From assembly GCA_902772615.1 (NCBI GenBank), contig CACYBC010000124.1, positions 1-23,041 on the forward strand: a stretch of DNA of 23,041 nt, read 5' to 3'. The notes below the pieces were generated by a model. The model worked only from the letters and a program-made list of their open reading frames with translations, made no database searches and had not been told where the DNA came from. Of this stretch, positions 1-7,852 are shown piece by piece. Each line of letters starts with the position of its first letter. Position 1 is the first letter of the stretch. Origin of the DNA: an uncultured Ruminococcus sp. (GTDB lineage Bacteria > Bacillota > Clostridia > Oscillospirales > Ruminococcaceae). A program made the translations under genes and the position numbers.

Positions 1-421
1 CCGGTTCCGGTCTTTCGTTCGGTATGAACGTTCTGATATATTCCAATCTCTCCTGCGCTTTGTTGAGGTCCCTCTTTGCCATCTCGTAGATGATGCGGCA
101 ATTGTCGGCTTCGAGACGCGCTTCGGAGACGTCGTACTGAACAAGAGGATCCCCCTTGCTGACCTTGTCTCCTGCAGAGACATAGACCTTGCTTATGAGC
201 TTGCCCGTATCGTTCCAGACCTGCTGGACTCCGCCCTGGCTGATCTGTCCGTACCCGGATGAGCCTGAATCATACCACATGTCCGCGATATTGGATACGG
301 ATATGACAGGGATCGTCCGTTTGCGGTCTATCAGAGCTCTCGCTCCAAACATGGCTCCGGCCAGAACTCCAAGTATCGCCAGCACACCTATCGCCCTGCG
401 GAGGGCCTTGTTCTTCTTCAT
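1..421 (-). CDS. HlyD/MacA-like efflux adaptor, second copy (3' end outside window)
   Basis: About 140 N-terminal residues of a membrane-fusion (adaptor) protein are present; the frame stays open to the left edge, so the C-terminus is missing. It starts MKKNKALRRAIGVLAILG, a basic cytoplasmic stub followed by one membrane helix (about residues 10-28). A biotinyl/lipoyl-like hairpin half follows: 'GKLISKVYVSAGDKVSKGDPL' in outline, with the family's Gly-Asp-x-Val-x-x-Gly-x-x-Leu pattern at about residues 73-92. The start of an alpha-helical hairpin comes next (about 98-130). The start codon overlaps the stop of the ATPase gene as ATGA (418-421), so translation is probably coupled. Adaptors of this family join an ABC ATPase/permease into a MacAB/YknWXYZ-type exporter. 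It is a different protein from the adaptor at 1110-2363. Family assignment is firm; substrate is unknown. Confidence 0.8.
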   Translation of the reverse strand, partial: MKKNKALRRAIGVLAILGVLAGAMFGARALIDRKRTIPVISVSNIADMWYDSGSSGYGQISQGGVQQVWNDTGKLISKVYVSAGDKVSKGDPLVQYDVSEARLEADNCRIIYEMAKRDLNKAQERLEYIRTFIPNERPEP

Positions 422-1113
422 TTTATGCCCTCCAACATGTCTTTATCTGTATCCGTAAGCACTCCGTCACTCAGCATCATGACTCTTTGCGCATATGCCG
501 CAACGCCGCGCTCATGAGTTATCATAACGATCGACATCCCCTGTCTGTTGAGATCGCAGAAAAGATCCATCAGCTGCTCACCGCTTTTTGAATCCAGCGC
601 ACCGGTCGGCTCATCCGCCAGCAGTATGCTGGGGTTGTTGACTATAGCTCTCGCAACTGCGACGCGCTGCTTCTGTCCTCCGGAAAGCTGTGTCGGAAGA
701 AAATCCGCGCGGTCCGCAAGGTCGACTCTCTCAAGCGCCTCTCTGGCGCGTTTCTCTCTTTCAGCCGCAGGGACATTTGCATACACCAGAGGAAGTTCTA
801 CGTTTTCCAGCGCAGTTTCCCTCGGGAGGAGGTTGAACTGCTGAAAGATGAATCCTACTCCTCTGTTCCTGAGATCAGACAGTTCATCGTCGCTCATGGC
901 GGACACGTCCTCGCCATTGAACAGATAAGTTCCCGATGTCGGTCTGTCCAGACATCCTATGATGTTCATCAGCGTTGATTTGCCGCTGCCGGACCTTCCC
1001 ATTATCGAGACGAATTCTCCCTCATCCACAGAAAAAGAGACGTCTTTCAGCACCGGCACCACCATCTCACCGTTGAGATAGTCTTTGTACAGGTTTTTGA
1101 TATCTATGATCAT
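418..1113 (-). CDS. ABC transporter ATP-binding protein, MacB/LolD type
   Basis: This 231-residue nucleotide-binding subunit powers an exporter or lipoprotein/peptide efflux system of the MacB/LolD/YknY group. All ATPase motifs are intact: Walker A GRSGSGKST (39-47), Q-loop 'FIFQQFNLLP' (88-97), signature LSGGQKQRVAVARA (143-156), Walker B ILLADEPTGALD (163-174) and the H-loop His in VMITHE (H200). The 'EPTGALD' and 'FNLLP' wording is typical of this subgroup, and the length is normal for a stand-alone ATPase. Its start overlaps the stop of the upstream adaptor (ATGA, 1110-1113) and its stop overlaps the start of the second adaptor (ATGA, 418-421), so all three should be made together. The FtsX-like permease it needs is not visible and should lie left of the window. 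Antimicrobial-peptide or bacteriocin efflux is a family-based guess only. Confidence 0.93.
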   Translation of the reverse strand: MIIDIKNLYKDYLNGEMVVPVLKDVSFSVDEGEFVSIMGRSGSGKSTLMNIIGCLDRPTSGTYLFNGEDVSAMSDDELSDLRNRGVGFIFQQFNLLPRETALENVELPLVYANVPAAEREKRAREALERVDLADRADFLPTQLSGGQKQRVAVARAIVNNPSILLADEPTGALDSKSGEQLMDLFCDLNRQGMSIVMITHERGVAAYAQRVMMLSDGVLTDTDKDMLEGIK

Positions 1114-2363
1114 CCGGCATCGTCCTCCGGCACATCAGCCCCTCCGTAGAACGTCCCGCTATCTTCCGGACCTTCATCTCCTCCGATGAATGCTCCGTTC
1201 TCCTCTTCATCCCCCACGAAGGATGAGCTCCATTCCCCCTGATCATCCCCGCTGAACGAAGGCTCTGCATATTCCGTCGTCGTCTTCATTCCGTCAGAGA
1301 TGCTCTCGTCCGGATACGCTATCGAGTCGTTGATGGTCAGACCGTCTGTTATCTGCCAGCTCCCGATCTCCGCATCGTACTCGCCCAGCGTTACATGGCT
1401 CTTTCTGATCCTTCCGTTGGAGTCGATCCAGACATACGGAGATCCGCTGTCGGCGCCTACAATGTAATCTTCGAACAGCCAGAGTCCCTTCTTCACCGAG
1501 GCACCCATCGGTTCGACAACGACATGCTGTCCCAGGAACAGACCGCTGCTGTCCTCAAGATCCACGTAAAAATAGTATTTTGAACTGGTGCCCATGTCAT
1601 CCGAGACATAGAATCCGTATTCCTTTTCATTTACCGGCTGCCCAGTCTCGATCCTCGAAACAGTGCCGCTCCAGGAAGTATCGTCTATTCTGCTGTGGAC
1701 CGTGACCGGGGTTCCCTGGGAGATCTGTGAAAGATTTAGTTCATTTACCTTTCCCTTTACTACATAATCTCCGGATTTCATCACGGAAATGTAGACATCG
1801 CTCCCGTCGGTGCCGTCCGATACCTTCTTGACGGTCCCGTCCACCGTGCAGACGACGTCTGTCTCGGACATCGACTCTTCAAGGCTGCTGAGCTCGTTGC
1901 GCAGCGCCTTTATCCTGTATTCGATCTGCCTGTTCTCATTGCGCAGTCTCTGCTTTTCGAGATCATCGTCAGTAATCGCGATCATCTCATTGTTGCTTGT
2001 AATGGAAGCCTGCTCTCTCTGTATGTCGAGTTTTTTCTGGGAGACCTGCAGTTTTATCGCGTCGGTATCGTAGGAGAACAGTATGTCTCCCTCGTTCACT
2101 TGATCTCCTTCGCTGACATAGGTAGTCTTTATGGTCTTCGTGTTGTCCTTTCGGAACTCCACGGTCTGCTGCGCCTCGACGATCCCGCTGAATCGGTTGG
2201 AACTGCCTGTTCCGAATTCAGCCACCGAGCTTACAGGCATCACATATACCGCATTGCCGTCGCCTCCTCTCAGGAAGAAGTACCAGCCCGCGAATGCGGC
2301 TGTCCCCAGCGCCAGCAGCGCCGCTATTATTATCAATGTCCTCTTTTTCGCTTTTGACTGCAT
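1110..2363 (-). CDS. HlyD/MacA-like efflux adaptor with acidic repeat tail
   Basis: This membrane-fusion protein of about 417 residues is the first gene of the adaptor-ATPase-adaptor set. It has a basic N-terminus and one membrane helix, a lipoyl half ('YVSEGDQVNEGDILF'), a short coiled-coil hairpin (roughly residues 105-165), the second lipoyl half ('DVVCTVDGTVKKVSDG') and beta-barrel domains. Unusual for the family is a C-terminal tail of about 50 residues, very rich in Asp, Glu and Gly, built of four Phe-x-Gly repeats (see the repeat entry). I chose the ATG at 2363 because GAGG lies 8 bases upstream; a TTG at 2369, two codons earlier, would be only 2 bases from that site. In a Gram-positive cell the adaptor would sit on the outer face of the membrane and span towards the wall. 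Substrate is unknown. Confidence 0.85.
   Translation of the reverse strand: MQSKAKKRTLIIIAALLALGTAAFAGWYFFLRGGDGNAVYVMPVSSVAEFGTGSSNRFSGIVEAQQTVEFRKDNTKTIKTTYVSEGDQVNEGDILFSYDTDAIKLQVSQKKLDIQREQASITSNNEMIAITDDDLEKQRLRNENRQIEYRIKALRNELSSLEESMSETDVVCTVDGTVKKVSDGTDGSDVYISVMKSGDYVVKGKVNELNLSQISQGTPVTVHSRIDDTSWSGTVSRIETGQPVNEKEYGFYVSDDMGTSSKYYFYVDLEDSSGLFLGQHVVVEPMGASVKKGLWLFEDYIVGADSGSPYVWIDSNGRIRKSHVTLGEYDAEIGSWQITDGLTINDSIAYPDESISDGMKTTTEYAEPSFSGDDQGEWSSSFVGDEEENGAFIGGDEGPEDSGTFYGGADVPEDDAG
1113..1265 (-). repeat. Four acidic F-x-G repeats encoding the adaptor's C-terminal tail
   Basis: The last 50 or so codons of the adaptor encode four imperfect units that each begin with Phe and contain Gly plus a run of Asp/Glu: SFSGDDQGEWSS, SFVGDEEENGA, FIGGDEGPEDSGT and FYGGADVPEDDAG. 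The unit length is 11-13 residues. The repeat is visible in protein rather than as identical DNA, so it is an old or selected repeat and not a recent slippage. Confidence 0.7.
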
Positions 2364-2391
2364 GATCAAAGCCTCGGTTTTCCTTTATTCC

Positions 2392-2403
2392 GGGACATGT
2401 CCC
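2392..2403. promoter_or_regulatory. 12-base perfect palindrome upstream of the adaptor gene (operator candidate)
   Basis: GGGACATGTCCC is a perfect two-fold palindrome lying 28 bases upstream of the adaptor ATG. It is in the 114-base gap between the L,D-transpeptidase stop and the exporter genes. A second small dyad (GACG-CAG-CGTC) sits at 2407-2417. Repressor-bound palindromes at such positions are common for drug-responsive exporters, but no clear -35/-10 pair is seen here, so operator function is only an inference. Confidence 0.3.
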
Positions 2404-2453
2404 TCAGACGCAGCGTCCGGAGCATGCCCTCTTTTTTATGTGTGTATTTGGTG

Positions 2454-2469
2454 CAGTGCTGTTGCACTG
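2454..2469 (-). other. Small hairpin just downstream of the L,D-transpeptidase gene
   Basis: CAGTGC-TGTT-GCACTG forms a 6-bp stem with a 4-base loop. It starts 14 bases past the transpeptidase stop in the transcribed direction. There is no T-run after it on the minus strand, so it is not a standard intrinsic terminator. It may slow decay of the upstream message or mean nothing. Confidence 0.35.
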
Positions 2470-2483
2470 ACTGTGCAAGTTTT

Positions 2484-3701
2484 TCAACTGTTTCTCCACG
2501 GATTTCCGGGATCCGGATCTGTCGGATCCCATCCCCTGTTGGGGCTGGATGTATCTATATGAACCGGTTCCGGCTTGCCGAGAGGTCCCGGATCGGCCGC
2601 ATCGTCATAAAACTCCACCATAGTGCCTTTCGGGCAGTGTGAGAATATCCACATGACGTCGCGCACGGAGAGCCTGATGCAGCCCATCGACGCAGCAGTG
2701 CCCAGCTTGTTGTACTCCTCATATTCGAGATCGTTCTGGTTGGGGGAGTAGTACGGCACCGAGTGAAACAGTATGGCTCCTGTGATGCCGGTGGCATACA
2801 TCCCGTAGACTCCTCCGTACAATGACCACCATGGATATCTCGGCGACCACTTGCTGTTTGACGGATCGTCGTATGTGTAATACGTGCCGAGCGGAGTGGC
2901 GTCGCCTGTGGAACAGACCATCGCTTTGTACGGTATCGTATACCGGCCGTTTTCGTCCCTTTTGTAGACAGTCACGGTATTGGCGGCACGGTTTATCCTG
3001 ACAGAATACATGTATATGCCGTCGGCAGGAGTCCTGGCCGGTGCAAACTCATCTACGTCAACTGTATATTCCGCTGCTGTTTCGTTCCCGTTCCTGTCTG
3101 CCGCGGTGATCTTTACGCTATATGATCCTGCCCTTGTCGTATCCATGTCGGTATCGATGCTGCAGGTCACATTCCCGTCCACAGGATCCTCCGCTGCTAT
3201 GACGTTCTCCATCGGGTCATACTTGTCACCGGTGAACAGTGCTATGAAGGGATATCTTATCTCTATCCTTGGGGCTTCCGTGTCCGTCACCGTGTAGTGC
3301 ATGACAACATCCTTGACGGCTCTTTTACCGAATCTGTCCGTGCAGGACAGCCTGAACGTGACATCGTATTCTCCGACTTTCGATGTATCGATCTGCGATC
3401 CGTCAGCCACAGAGATATCTCCGGTGTGTTCTCCTACGAGGCAGAGCGGATCCACTATGGATGTTCCGTACTCAAAGATACCGCCATTGCTGTTTGAACT
3501 GTACGTAACGCCTGGGCAGGCAGCAGCGACCGCCGCGTCATCTGCCATCTCAAGAGAAAGACTGTCCATCGCTTCCCTGTGAGCAGTCCTTCTGGCGCTG
3601 TTCTTTGCGAACATCGCCACTGCGACGGCCGCGACGGCCAGCAGGACCGCCAGCGCCGCAAGCCTTCTGATAATATATTTCTTCGAACCGTTCTTTTCCA
3701 T
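2484..3701 (-). CDS. L,D-transpeptidase (YkuD domain) with Ig-like domain
   Basis: This 405-residue envelope protein should form 3-3 or related cross-links in peptidoglycan outside the cell. An N-terminal membrane anchor (about 11-29) is followed by a poorly defined segment. Next comes an Ig-like/DUF5011-type domain (about 115-215, with 'TDTEAPRIEI' and 'ITAADRNGNETAAEYTV'), then the YkuD catalytic domain from about residue 220. Catalytic His313 lies in LFHSVPYYS and the nucleophile Cys341 in SMGCIRLS, so the enzyme looks active. The Pro/Asp-rich tail (GWDPTDPDPGNPW) resembles tails I recall from other clostridial YkuD proteins. The start ATG has GAGGGAG a few bases upstream. Only 13 bases separate it from the mfd stop, so it is probably co-transcribed with mfd. 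Confidence 0.92.
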   Translation of the reverse strand: MEKNGSKKYIIRRLAALAVLLAVAAVAVAMFAKNSARRTAHREAMDSLSLEMADDAAVAAACPGVTYSSNSNGGIFEYGTSIVDPLCLVGEHTGDISVADGSQIDTSKVGEYDVTFRLSCTDRFGKRAVKDVVMHYTVTDTEAPRIEIRYPFIALFTGDKYDPMENVIAAEDPVDGNVTCSIDTDMDTTRAGSYSVKITAADRNGNETAAEYTVDVDEFAPARTPADGIYMYSVRINRAANTVTVYKRDENGRYTIPYKAMVCSTGDATPLGTYYTYDDPSNSKWSPRYPWWSLYGGVYGMYATGITGAILFHSVPYYSPNQNDLEYEEYNKLGTAASMGCIRLSVRDVMWIFSHCPKGTMVEFYDDAADPGPLGKPEPVHIDTSSPNRGWDPTDPDPGNPWRNS

Positions 3702-3714
3702 ATGCTCCCTCTGT

Positions 3715-6700
3715 TCAAGACGCCGTCCGGTCTCCCGGAGCTGCCCTCAGGGCATCCAGCACTGCAAAGATGTCTTCGAGCGGATCCCCGGCGTCAGTAT
3801 CGCTGATGGTGAGATACTTCTTTCCTCTTGCCGAGTAGAAAACTCTTCCCGGAATAGTCCTGACAGCCGCGCGAAGCTGGTCTTCGCTCAGACCGTCGAT
3901 ATACATGAGCACCGAACCGTTTCTGCTCTTTATCTCATAGAAGCCGAGCCGTGCTGCAGTTGCTCTGGCGGAAGAAACGCTGCACAGCATCCTCACGCAT
4001 TCCGGCAGCGGCCCGAACCTGTCCCTGAGTTCGCTTACGACCTCGTCGTAGTCTTCCTTGTTACTGATGTCAGCTATCCGCTTGTACATCTCTATCCTGC
4101 TCTCGATGTCCTCGATATAGCTGTCAGGTATGTACGCTGAGATCTGCAGGTCTATCCTGCACTCCATCTCTTTCGCAGGAGCTGCGATCCCCTGTTCGTC
4201 GCTTACTGCCTGTTCCAGGATGCGTATGTATGTATCGTACCCGACATTCTGGATATGCCCGCTCTGTTTGGCTGACAGCACGCTTCCGGCTCCGCGTATC
4301 TGCAGGTCGCGCATCGCTATCTTGAATCCGGAACCGAAAGCAGTGAAATCCCTTATCGCTGCAAGTCTCTTCGCTGAGATCTCGTTCAGCACCTTATCCT
4401 TGCGGAACAGAAGCCACGCATACGCTCTCCTGCTGCTCCTTCCGACCCTCCCTCTCAGCTGGTACAGCTGTGCCAGTCCCAGGTTGTCGGCATCCTCGAT
4501 TATCAGTGTGTTGCAGTTGGCGATATCCACTCCGGTCTCTATGATCGTCGTGCATACCAGAACGTCGCACTCGCCTTCGACCATGTGCCTCCAGACTTCC
4601 GAGAGCTGCTGCTCGTTCATCTGACCATGGGCTATCTCTATCCTCGCCTCAGGGACCATCTCAAGAAGTCTGGCGGCTGTCTTCTCTATGGTCTCGACCC
4701 TGTTGTGCAGGTAATAGACCTGCCCTCCTCTGGACAGTTCCCTTCTGATGGCATTTCTTACGGTATCCTCATCGTATTCCGTAACATATGTCTGCACAGG
4801 ATGCCTGTCAATAGGGGGATTCTCTATCGTACTCATGTCCCTGATCCCGCTCATGGCCATGTTGAGCGTGCGCGGAATGGGTGTTGCCGAGAGCGTCAGC
4901 ACATCGACTCCCGGGAACTTTTCCTTGAGCTTTTCCTTGTGTGCTACCCCGAACCTCTGTTCCTCGTCCACTATCAGCAGCCCGAGTTTCTTGAACTCTA
5001 TATCCTTCTGGAGCAGCCTGTGTGTTCCTATGGCGATATCGACGGTACCGTTATTTATTCCCGCAACGGCAGCCTTTATCGCTTTCGAGTCAGCAAAGCG
5101 GGACAGCAGTGCGGTCTTTATCGGAAACGGATCCATGCGCTCAAGCACCGTCTGATAGTGCTGCCACGCAAGTATCGTCGTCGGCACGAGGATCGCTACC
5201 TGATAACCGTCACTGACACACTTGAATGCTGCCCTCAGGGCGACCTCTGTCTTGCCCACTCCAACATCCCCGCACAGCAGGCGGTCCATGGGCCTGCGGC
5301 TCTCCATGTCCTTCTTGATCTCTTCCGCGCTCCTCAGCTGGTCCTCTGTCTCCTCGTAGGGGAATCTCGCCTCAAAGTCCCGCTGCCATTCGGTATCGGA
5401 AGAAAAACTAATTCCTTCTGTCTTCTCTCTTTTGGCGTAGAGCTCGATGAGCTCCTTTGCCATCTCCCTGACCGATCTGTAGACCTTTTGCTTTGTCTTC
5501 TGCCACTCACCCGAGTTCAGTTTATTGAGGGTGACCTTGGCGTCATCTTTTCCGGAGATGTACGGACTCACCATGTCCAGGCTCGTGACCGGAACATACA
5601 GCATGTCCCCGTCCCTGTACCTGAGCGTTATATAATCAGCCACATATCCATGATGGTCGATCCTCTTGATCCCGTCAAACATCCCGATCCCGTGGTTCCT
5701 GTGAACGACATAATCGCCTTTCCGGAGATCCTCAAGACTTCCGAAAGCTTCGGACGCACGCTTCTGTCTGGATGAGCTTCTCGCTCTTCTGTTCTCGTTA
5801 TAGGATGAGATGACCGCTATCCTGAGCGGGGCAAACTCGAACCCGGAGGACAGTGAGCCCTCTGTCACTGCAACATGCCCCTGTGCCGGAAGCGACACGT
5901 CAGTCACCTCAGCCTCAAAGCCTTCCGCTCCCAGGTCTCCTCTCACAGCATCCGCAGCTCTGGCAGTTCCTGTGAAAACGACGCAACTGTAGCCGGTGTT
6001 TCTGTAAGCCTCGAGGTCTTCCGCCAGCACGGCGATCTCTCCGCCCCATCTCGGCACCGTGTTTGAACTGATGTTGACGATCGCGGAAAGGACTCTCTCG
6101 CCTACTGCCCGGGTAAAAGTCTCACAGAGCACCCTGTCATGCTCAGCGAACACTTCGTTCATGTCCGCGTAGAACCTCCCGAGCTGTTTTGTATACAGTC
6201 CTTTGGCGGAAAAGTCTTCCAGATCATAGGTGTGTCTCTGCATGAGGTTCTTGTATCTGGTCTCCAGCTCGACGGGTTCCGACACGAAAATGACCGCGTC
6301 AGCGAGGTAATCCGCCACCGTCTCCGGATTCTCGTAGCATATGTTGAGATACCTGTCAGAGCATGCTGGAAGTATCCCTTCCTTCATCTCCTGAAGATCT
6401 GAGGCTATCGCGTCCCTGAGCGGGCCTTCCCTGAGAGTTCCGCAGAACTCCTCAGCTCTTTCCGCAGCCTGTCCGAAGAATGATATCTCCCTCGCAGGCG
6501 AGATCTCTGCTTTTTCGAGTTCTGAGGTCCTTCTCTGTGTGTCCGCGGCAAACTCCGAGATCCTGTCCACTTCGTCTCCGAACAGCTCTATCCTGACCGG
6601 TGCGTCCCTGTCTGTGGGAAAGATGTCGATGATGTCTCCCCTGACGGCATACTGTCCCCTTCCTTCTACTCTTTCCGTCCTTGTATATCCCGCATCCAGC

Positions 6701-7164
6701 AGTGAGGCAGAAAGATCCCTCTGGTCTATTCTGTCGCCTTTTTTTATCTCCTTCAGTCTGGACAGATAGATCTCATGAGGCATTGTCATGAGGCAGAACG
6801 CTTCCACCGAACAGCATATGAGATCCAGTTCTCCCTTCGCTGCTTTTCCGAGAACAGACAGCCTTGCGATCTCTTCCTCACGTGATGCGCCTTCCACATC
6901 CAGGAGAGTGATCTCTCTGGAGGGCAGGGCTTCCGCCTTTGCAAAACCCAGTGTCCTGATGTCCTCCGCGGAACGGAACGCATCGGCGTCGCTTTCGAAC
7001 ACCGCTATGACCTTTTTGTCCGTTCTGAGCGAAAAAGCCGCGGCGCATACAGCGCGGTGTATCCTGTGCGCACCGAAAAGAGCCGACGCCCTCTTCTTTC
7101 CCTTCAGGGAGTCCGCCAGTTCCTCTATCTGTCTGCTTTCGGCTATCGCGTCAAGTATCCTCAT
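3715..7164 (-). CDS. mfd: Transcription-repair coupling factor Mfd
   Basis: This 1149-residue ATP-dependent DNA translocase pushes RNA polymerase off damaged template and recruits UvrA for nucleotide excision repair in the cytoplasm. Visible in order are the UvrB-like N-terminal region (about 1-320), the CarD-like RNA polymerase-interacting domain (about 478-550, 'KGDYVVHRNHGIG'), and a superfamily 2 motor. The motor has Walker A GDVGVGKT (632-639), DEEQ (733-736), SATPIPRT (759-766) and the QLRGRVGRS motif VI (902-910). The TRCF C-terminal domain follows (about 1000-1120). Length is normal and nothing is missing. Its ATG overlaps the pth stop (ATGA, 7161-7164), a pairing common in Bacillota. 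Confidence 0.98.
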   Translation of the reverse strand: MRILDAIAESRQIEELADSLKGKKRASALFGAHRIHRAVCAAAFSLRTDKKVIAVFESDADAFRSAEDIRTLGFAKAEALPSREITLLDVEGASREEEIARLSVLGKAAKGELDLICCSVEAFCLMTMPHEIYLSRLKEIKKGDRIDQRDLSASLLDAGYTRTERVEGRGQYAVRGDIIDIFPTDRDAPVRIELFGDEVDRISEFAADTQRRTSELEKAEISPAREISFFGQAAERAEEFCGTLREGPLRDAIASDLQEMKEGILPACSDRYLNICYENPETVADYLADAVIFVSEPVELETRYKNLMQRHTYDLEDFSAKGLYTKQLGRFYADMNEVFAEHDRVLCETFTRAVGERVLSAIVNISSNTVPRWGGEIAVLAEDLEAYRNTGYSCVVFTGTARAADAVRGDLGAEGFEAEVTDVSLPAQGHVAVTEGSLSSGFEFAPLRIAVISSYNENRRARSSSRQKRASEAFGSLEDLRKGDYVVHRNHGIGMFDGIKRIDHHGYVADYITLRYRDGDMLYVPVTSLDMVSPYISGKDDAKVTLNKLNSGEWQKTKQKVYRSVREMAKELIELYAKREKTEGISFSSDTEWQRDFEARFPYEETEDQLRSAEEIKKDMESRRPMDRLLCGDVGVGKTEVALRAAFKCVSDGYQVAILVPTTILAWQHYQTVLERMDPFPIKTALLSRFADSKAIKAAVAGINNGTVDIAIGTHRLLQKDIEFKKLGLLIVDEEQRFGVAHKEKLKEKFPGVDVLTLSATPIPRTLNMAMSGIRDMSTIENPPIDRHPVQTYVTEYDEDTVRNAIRRELSRGGQVYYLHNRVETIEKTAARLLEMVPEARIEIAHGQMNEQQLSEVWRHMVEGECDVLVCTTIIETGVDIANCNTLIIEDADNLGLAQLYQLRGRVGRSSRRAYAWLLFRKDKVLNEISAKRLAAIRDFTAFGSGFKIAMRDLQIRGAGSVLSAKQSGHIQNVGYDTYIRILEQAVSDEQGIAAPAKEMECRIDLQISAYIPDSYIEDIESRIEMYKRIADISNKEDYDEVVSELRDRFGPLPECVRMLCSVSSARATAARLGFYEIKSRNGSVLMYIDGLSEDQLRAAVRTIPGRVFYSARGKKYLTISDTDAGDPLEDIFAVLDALRAAPGDRTAS

Positions 7165-7769
7165 TCGCTCTTTCCCCTGTTGTACCTGCTCTGTGCAAGT
7201 TCCAGCTTTTCTTCCTTGATAAGCTCCTGTGAGGAGTAAATATCGTCCATCCTGCTCATAATGGCCTTAAGATCATCTTCCGACGGTCTGCCCAGAACGA
7301 AATCCACAAGTTCATCCCCGGAAGGCGTATCATTGCCGACGCCGACCTTTATGCGCGGGAACTCATTGCTGCCCAGAGCCGCGATGATGCTCTTGAGCCC
7401 GTTATGTCCGCCGGCCTCTCCTTTTGCCCTGATCCTTATCGTTCCCGCCGGCAGCGTTATATCATCGCAGATAACGATCACATGATCCGCGGGGACCTTG
7501 TAGAATCTTGCTGCCTCGCCTATCGCGTCACCTGATCTGTTCATGTACGTAAGCGGCTTCATATAAAGCACCTGGCCGCAATCTTCCTTCCTGACTGCAG
7601 TCAATGCGCTGAATTTGGCCCGTGTCACGGATATGCCTTTTTTCTCCGCGATGTGATCCATGGCGATGAATCCCATGTTGTGGCGGGTACCTTCGTATTT
7701 GCGGTCAGGGTTGCCCAGCCCGGCGACTATCCATGACACTCCGCTTTTCTGAAACAAACGTGAAAACAT
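7161..7769 (-). CDS. pth: Peptidyl-tRNA hydrolase
   Basis: This 202-residue enzyme cleaves peptidyl-tRNA released by stalled ribosomes and recycles the tRNA. Family markers are GLGNPDRKYEGTRHNMGF (17-34) with catalytic His30, YMNRSG with Asn77, CDDITLP with Asp102/103 and GGHNGLKSI with Asn123. About ten extra N-terminal residues (MFSRLFQKSG) precede the usual start of the fold. The ATG follows a purine-rich stretch (GGAGAAAGAAAAAAG), and no better internal start is seen. It sits 83 bases after lepA and is coupled to mfd through ATGA. Confidence 0.97.
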   Translation of the reverse strand: MFSRLFQKSGVSWIVAGLGNPDRKYEGTRHNMGFIAMDHIAEKKGISVTRAKFSALTAVRKEDCGQVLYMKPLTYMNRSGDAIGEAARFYKVPADHVIVICDDITLPAGTIRIRAKGEAGGHNGLKSIIAALGSNEFPRIKVGVGNDTPSGDELVDFVLGRPSEDDLKAIMSRMDDIYSSQELIKEEKLELAQSRYNRGKSE

Positions 7770-7798
7770 CTTTTTTCTTTCTCCTGTGCATGCGTCAT

Positions 7799-7821
7799 CG
7801 GCCGGCAGGAATCTCCGGCCG
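7799..7821. other. GC-rich hairpin between lepA and pth
   Basis: CGGCCGG (7799-7805) pairs perfectly with CCGGCCG (7815-7821) around a 9-base loop; an alternative GCCGGC/GCCGGC pairing (7801-7806 with 7818-7823) is also possible. On the transcribed minus strand it is not followed by a T-run, so it is not a typical intrinsic terminator. It could be a processing or stability element separating lepA from pth in a shared message. Confidence 0.45.
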
Positions 7822-7852
7822 GCTGTTGATCCGCTATAGTATCTGATTAAGA

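Noticed and set aside
2484..2600. The Pro/Asp-rich C-terminal tail of the L,D-transpeptidase as a novel repeat.
   Set aside because: The GWDPTDPDP-type ending resembles tails I recall on other clostridial YkuD proteins, so it does not seem new.
4585..5775. A 396-codon plus-strand open frame opposite the mfd motor domain.
   Set aside because: Antisense shadow of a conserved gene; no start signals and no recognisable motif.
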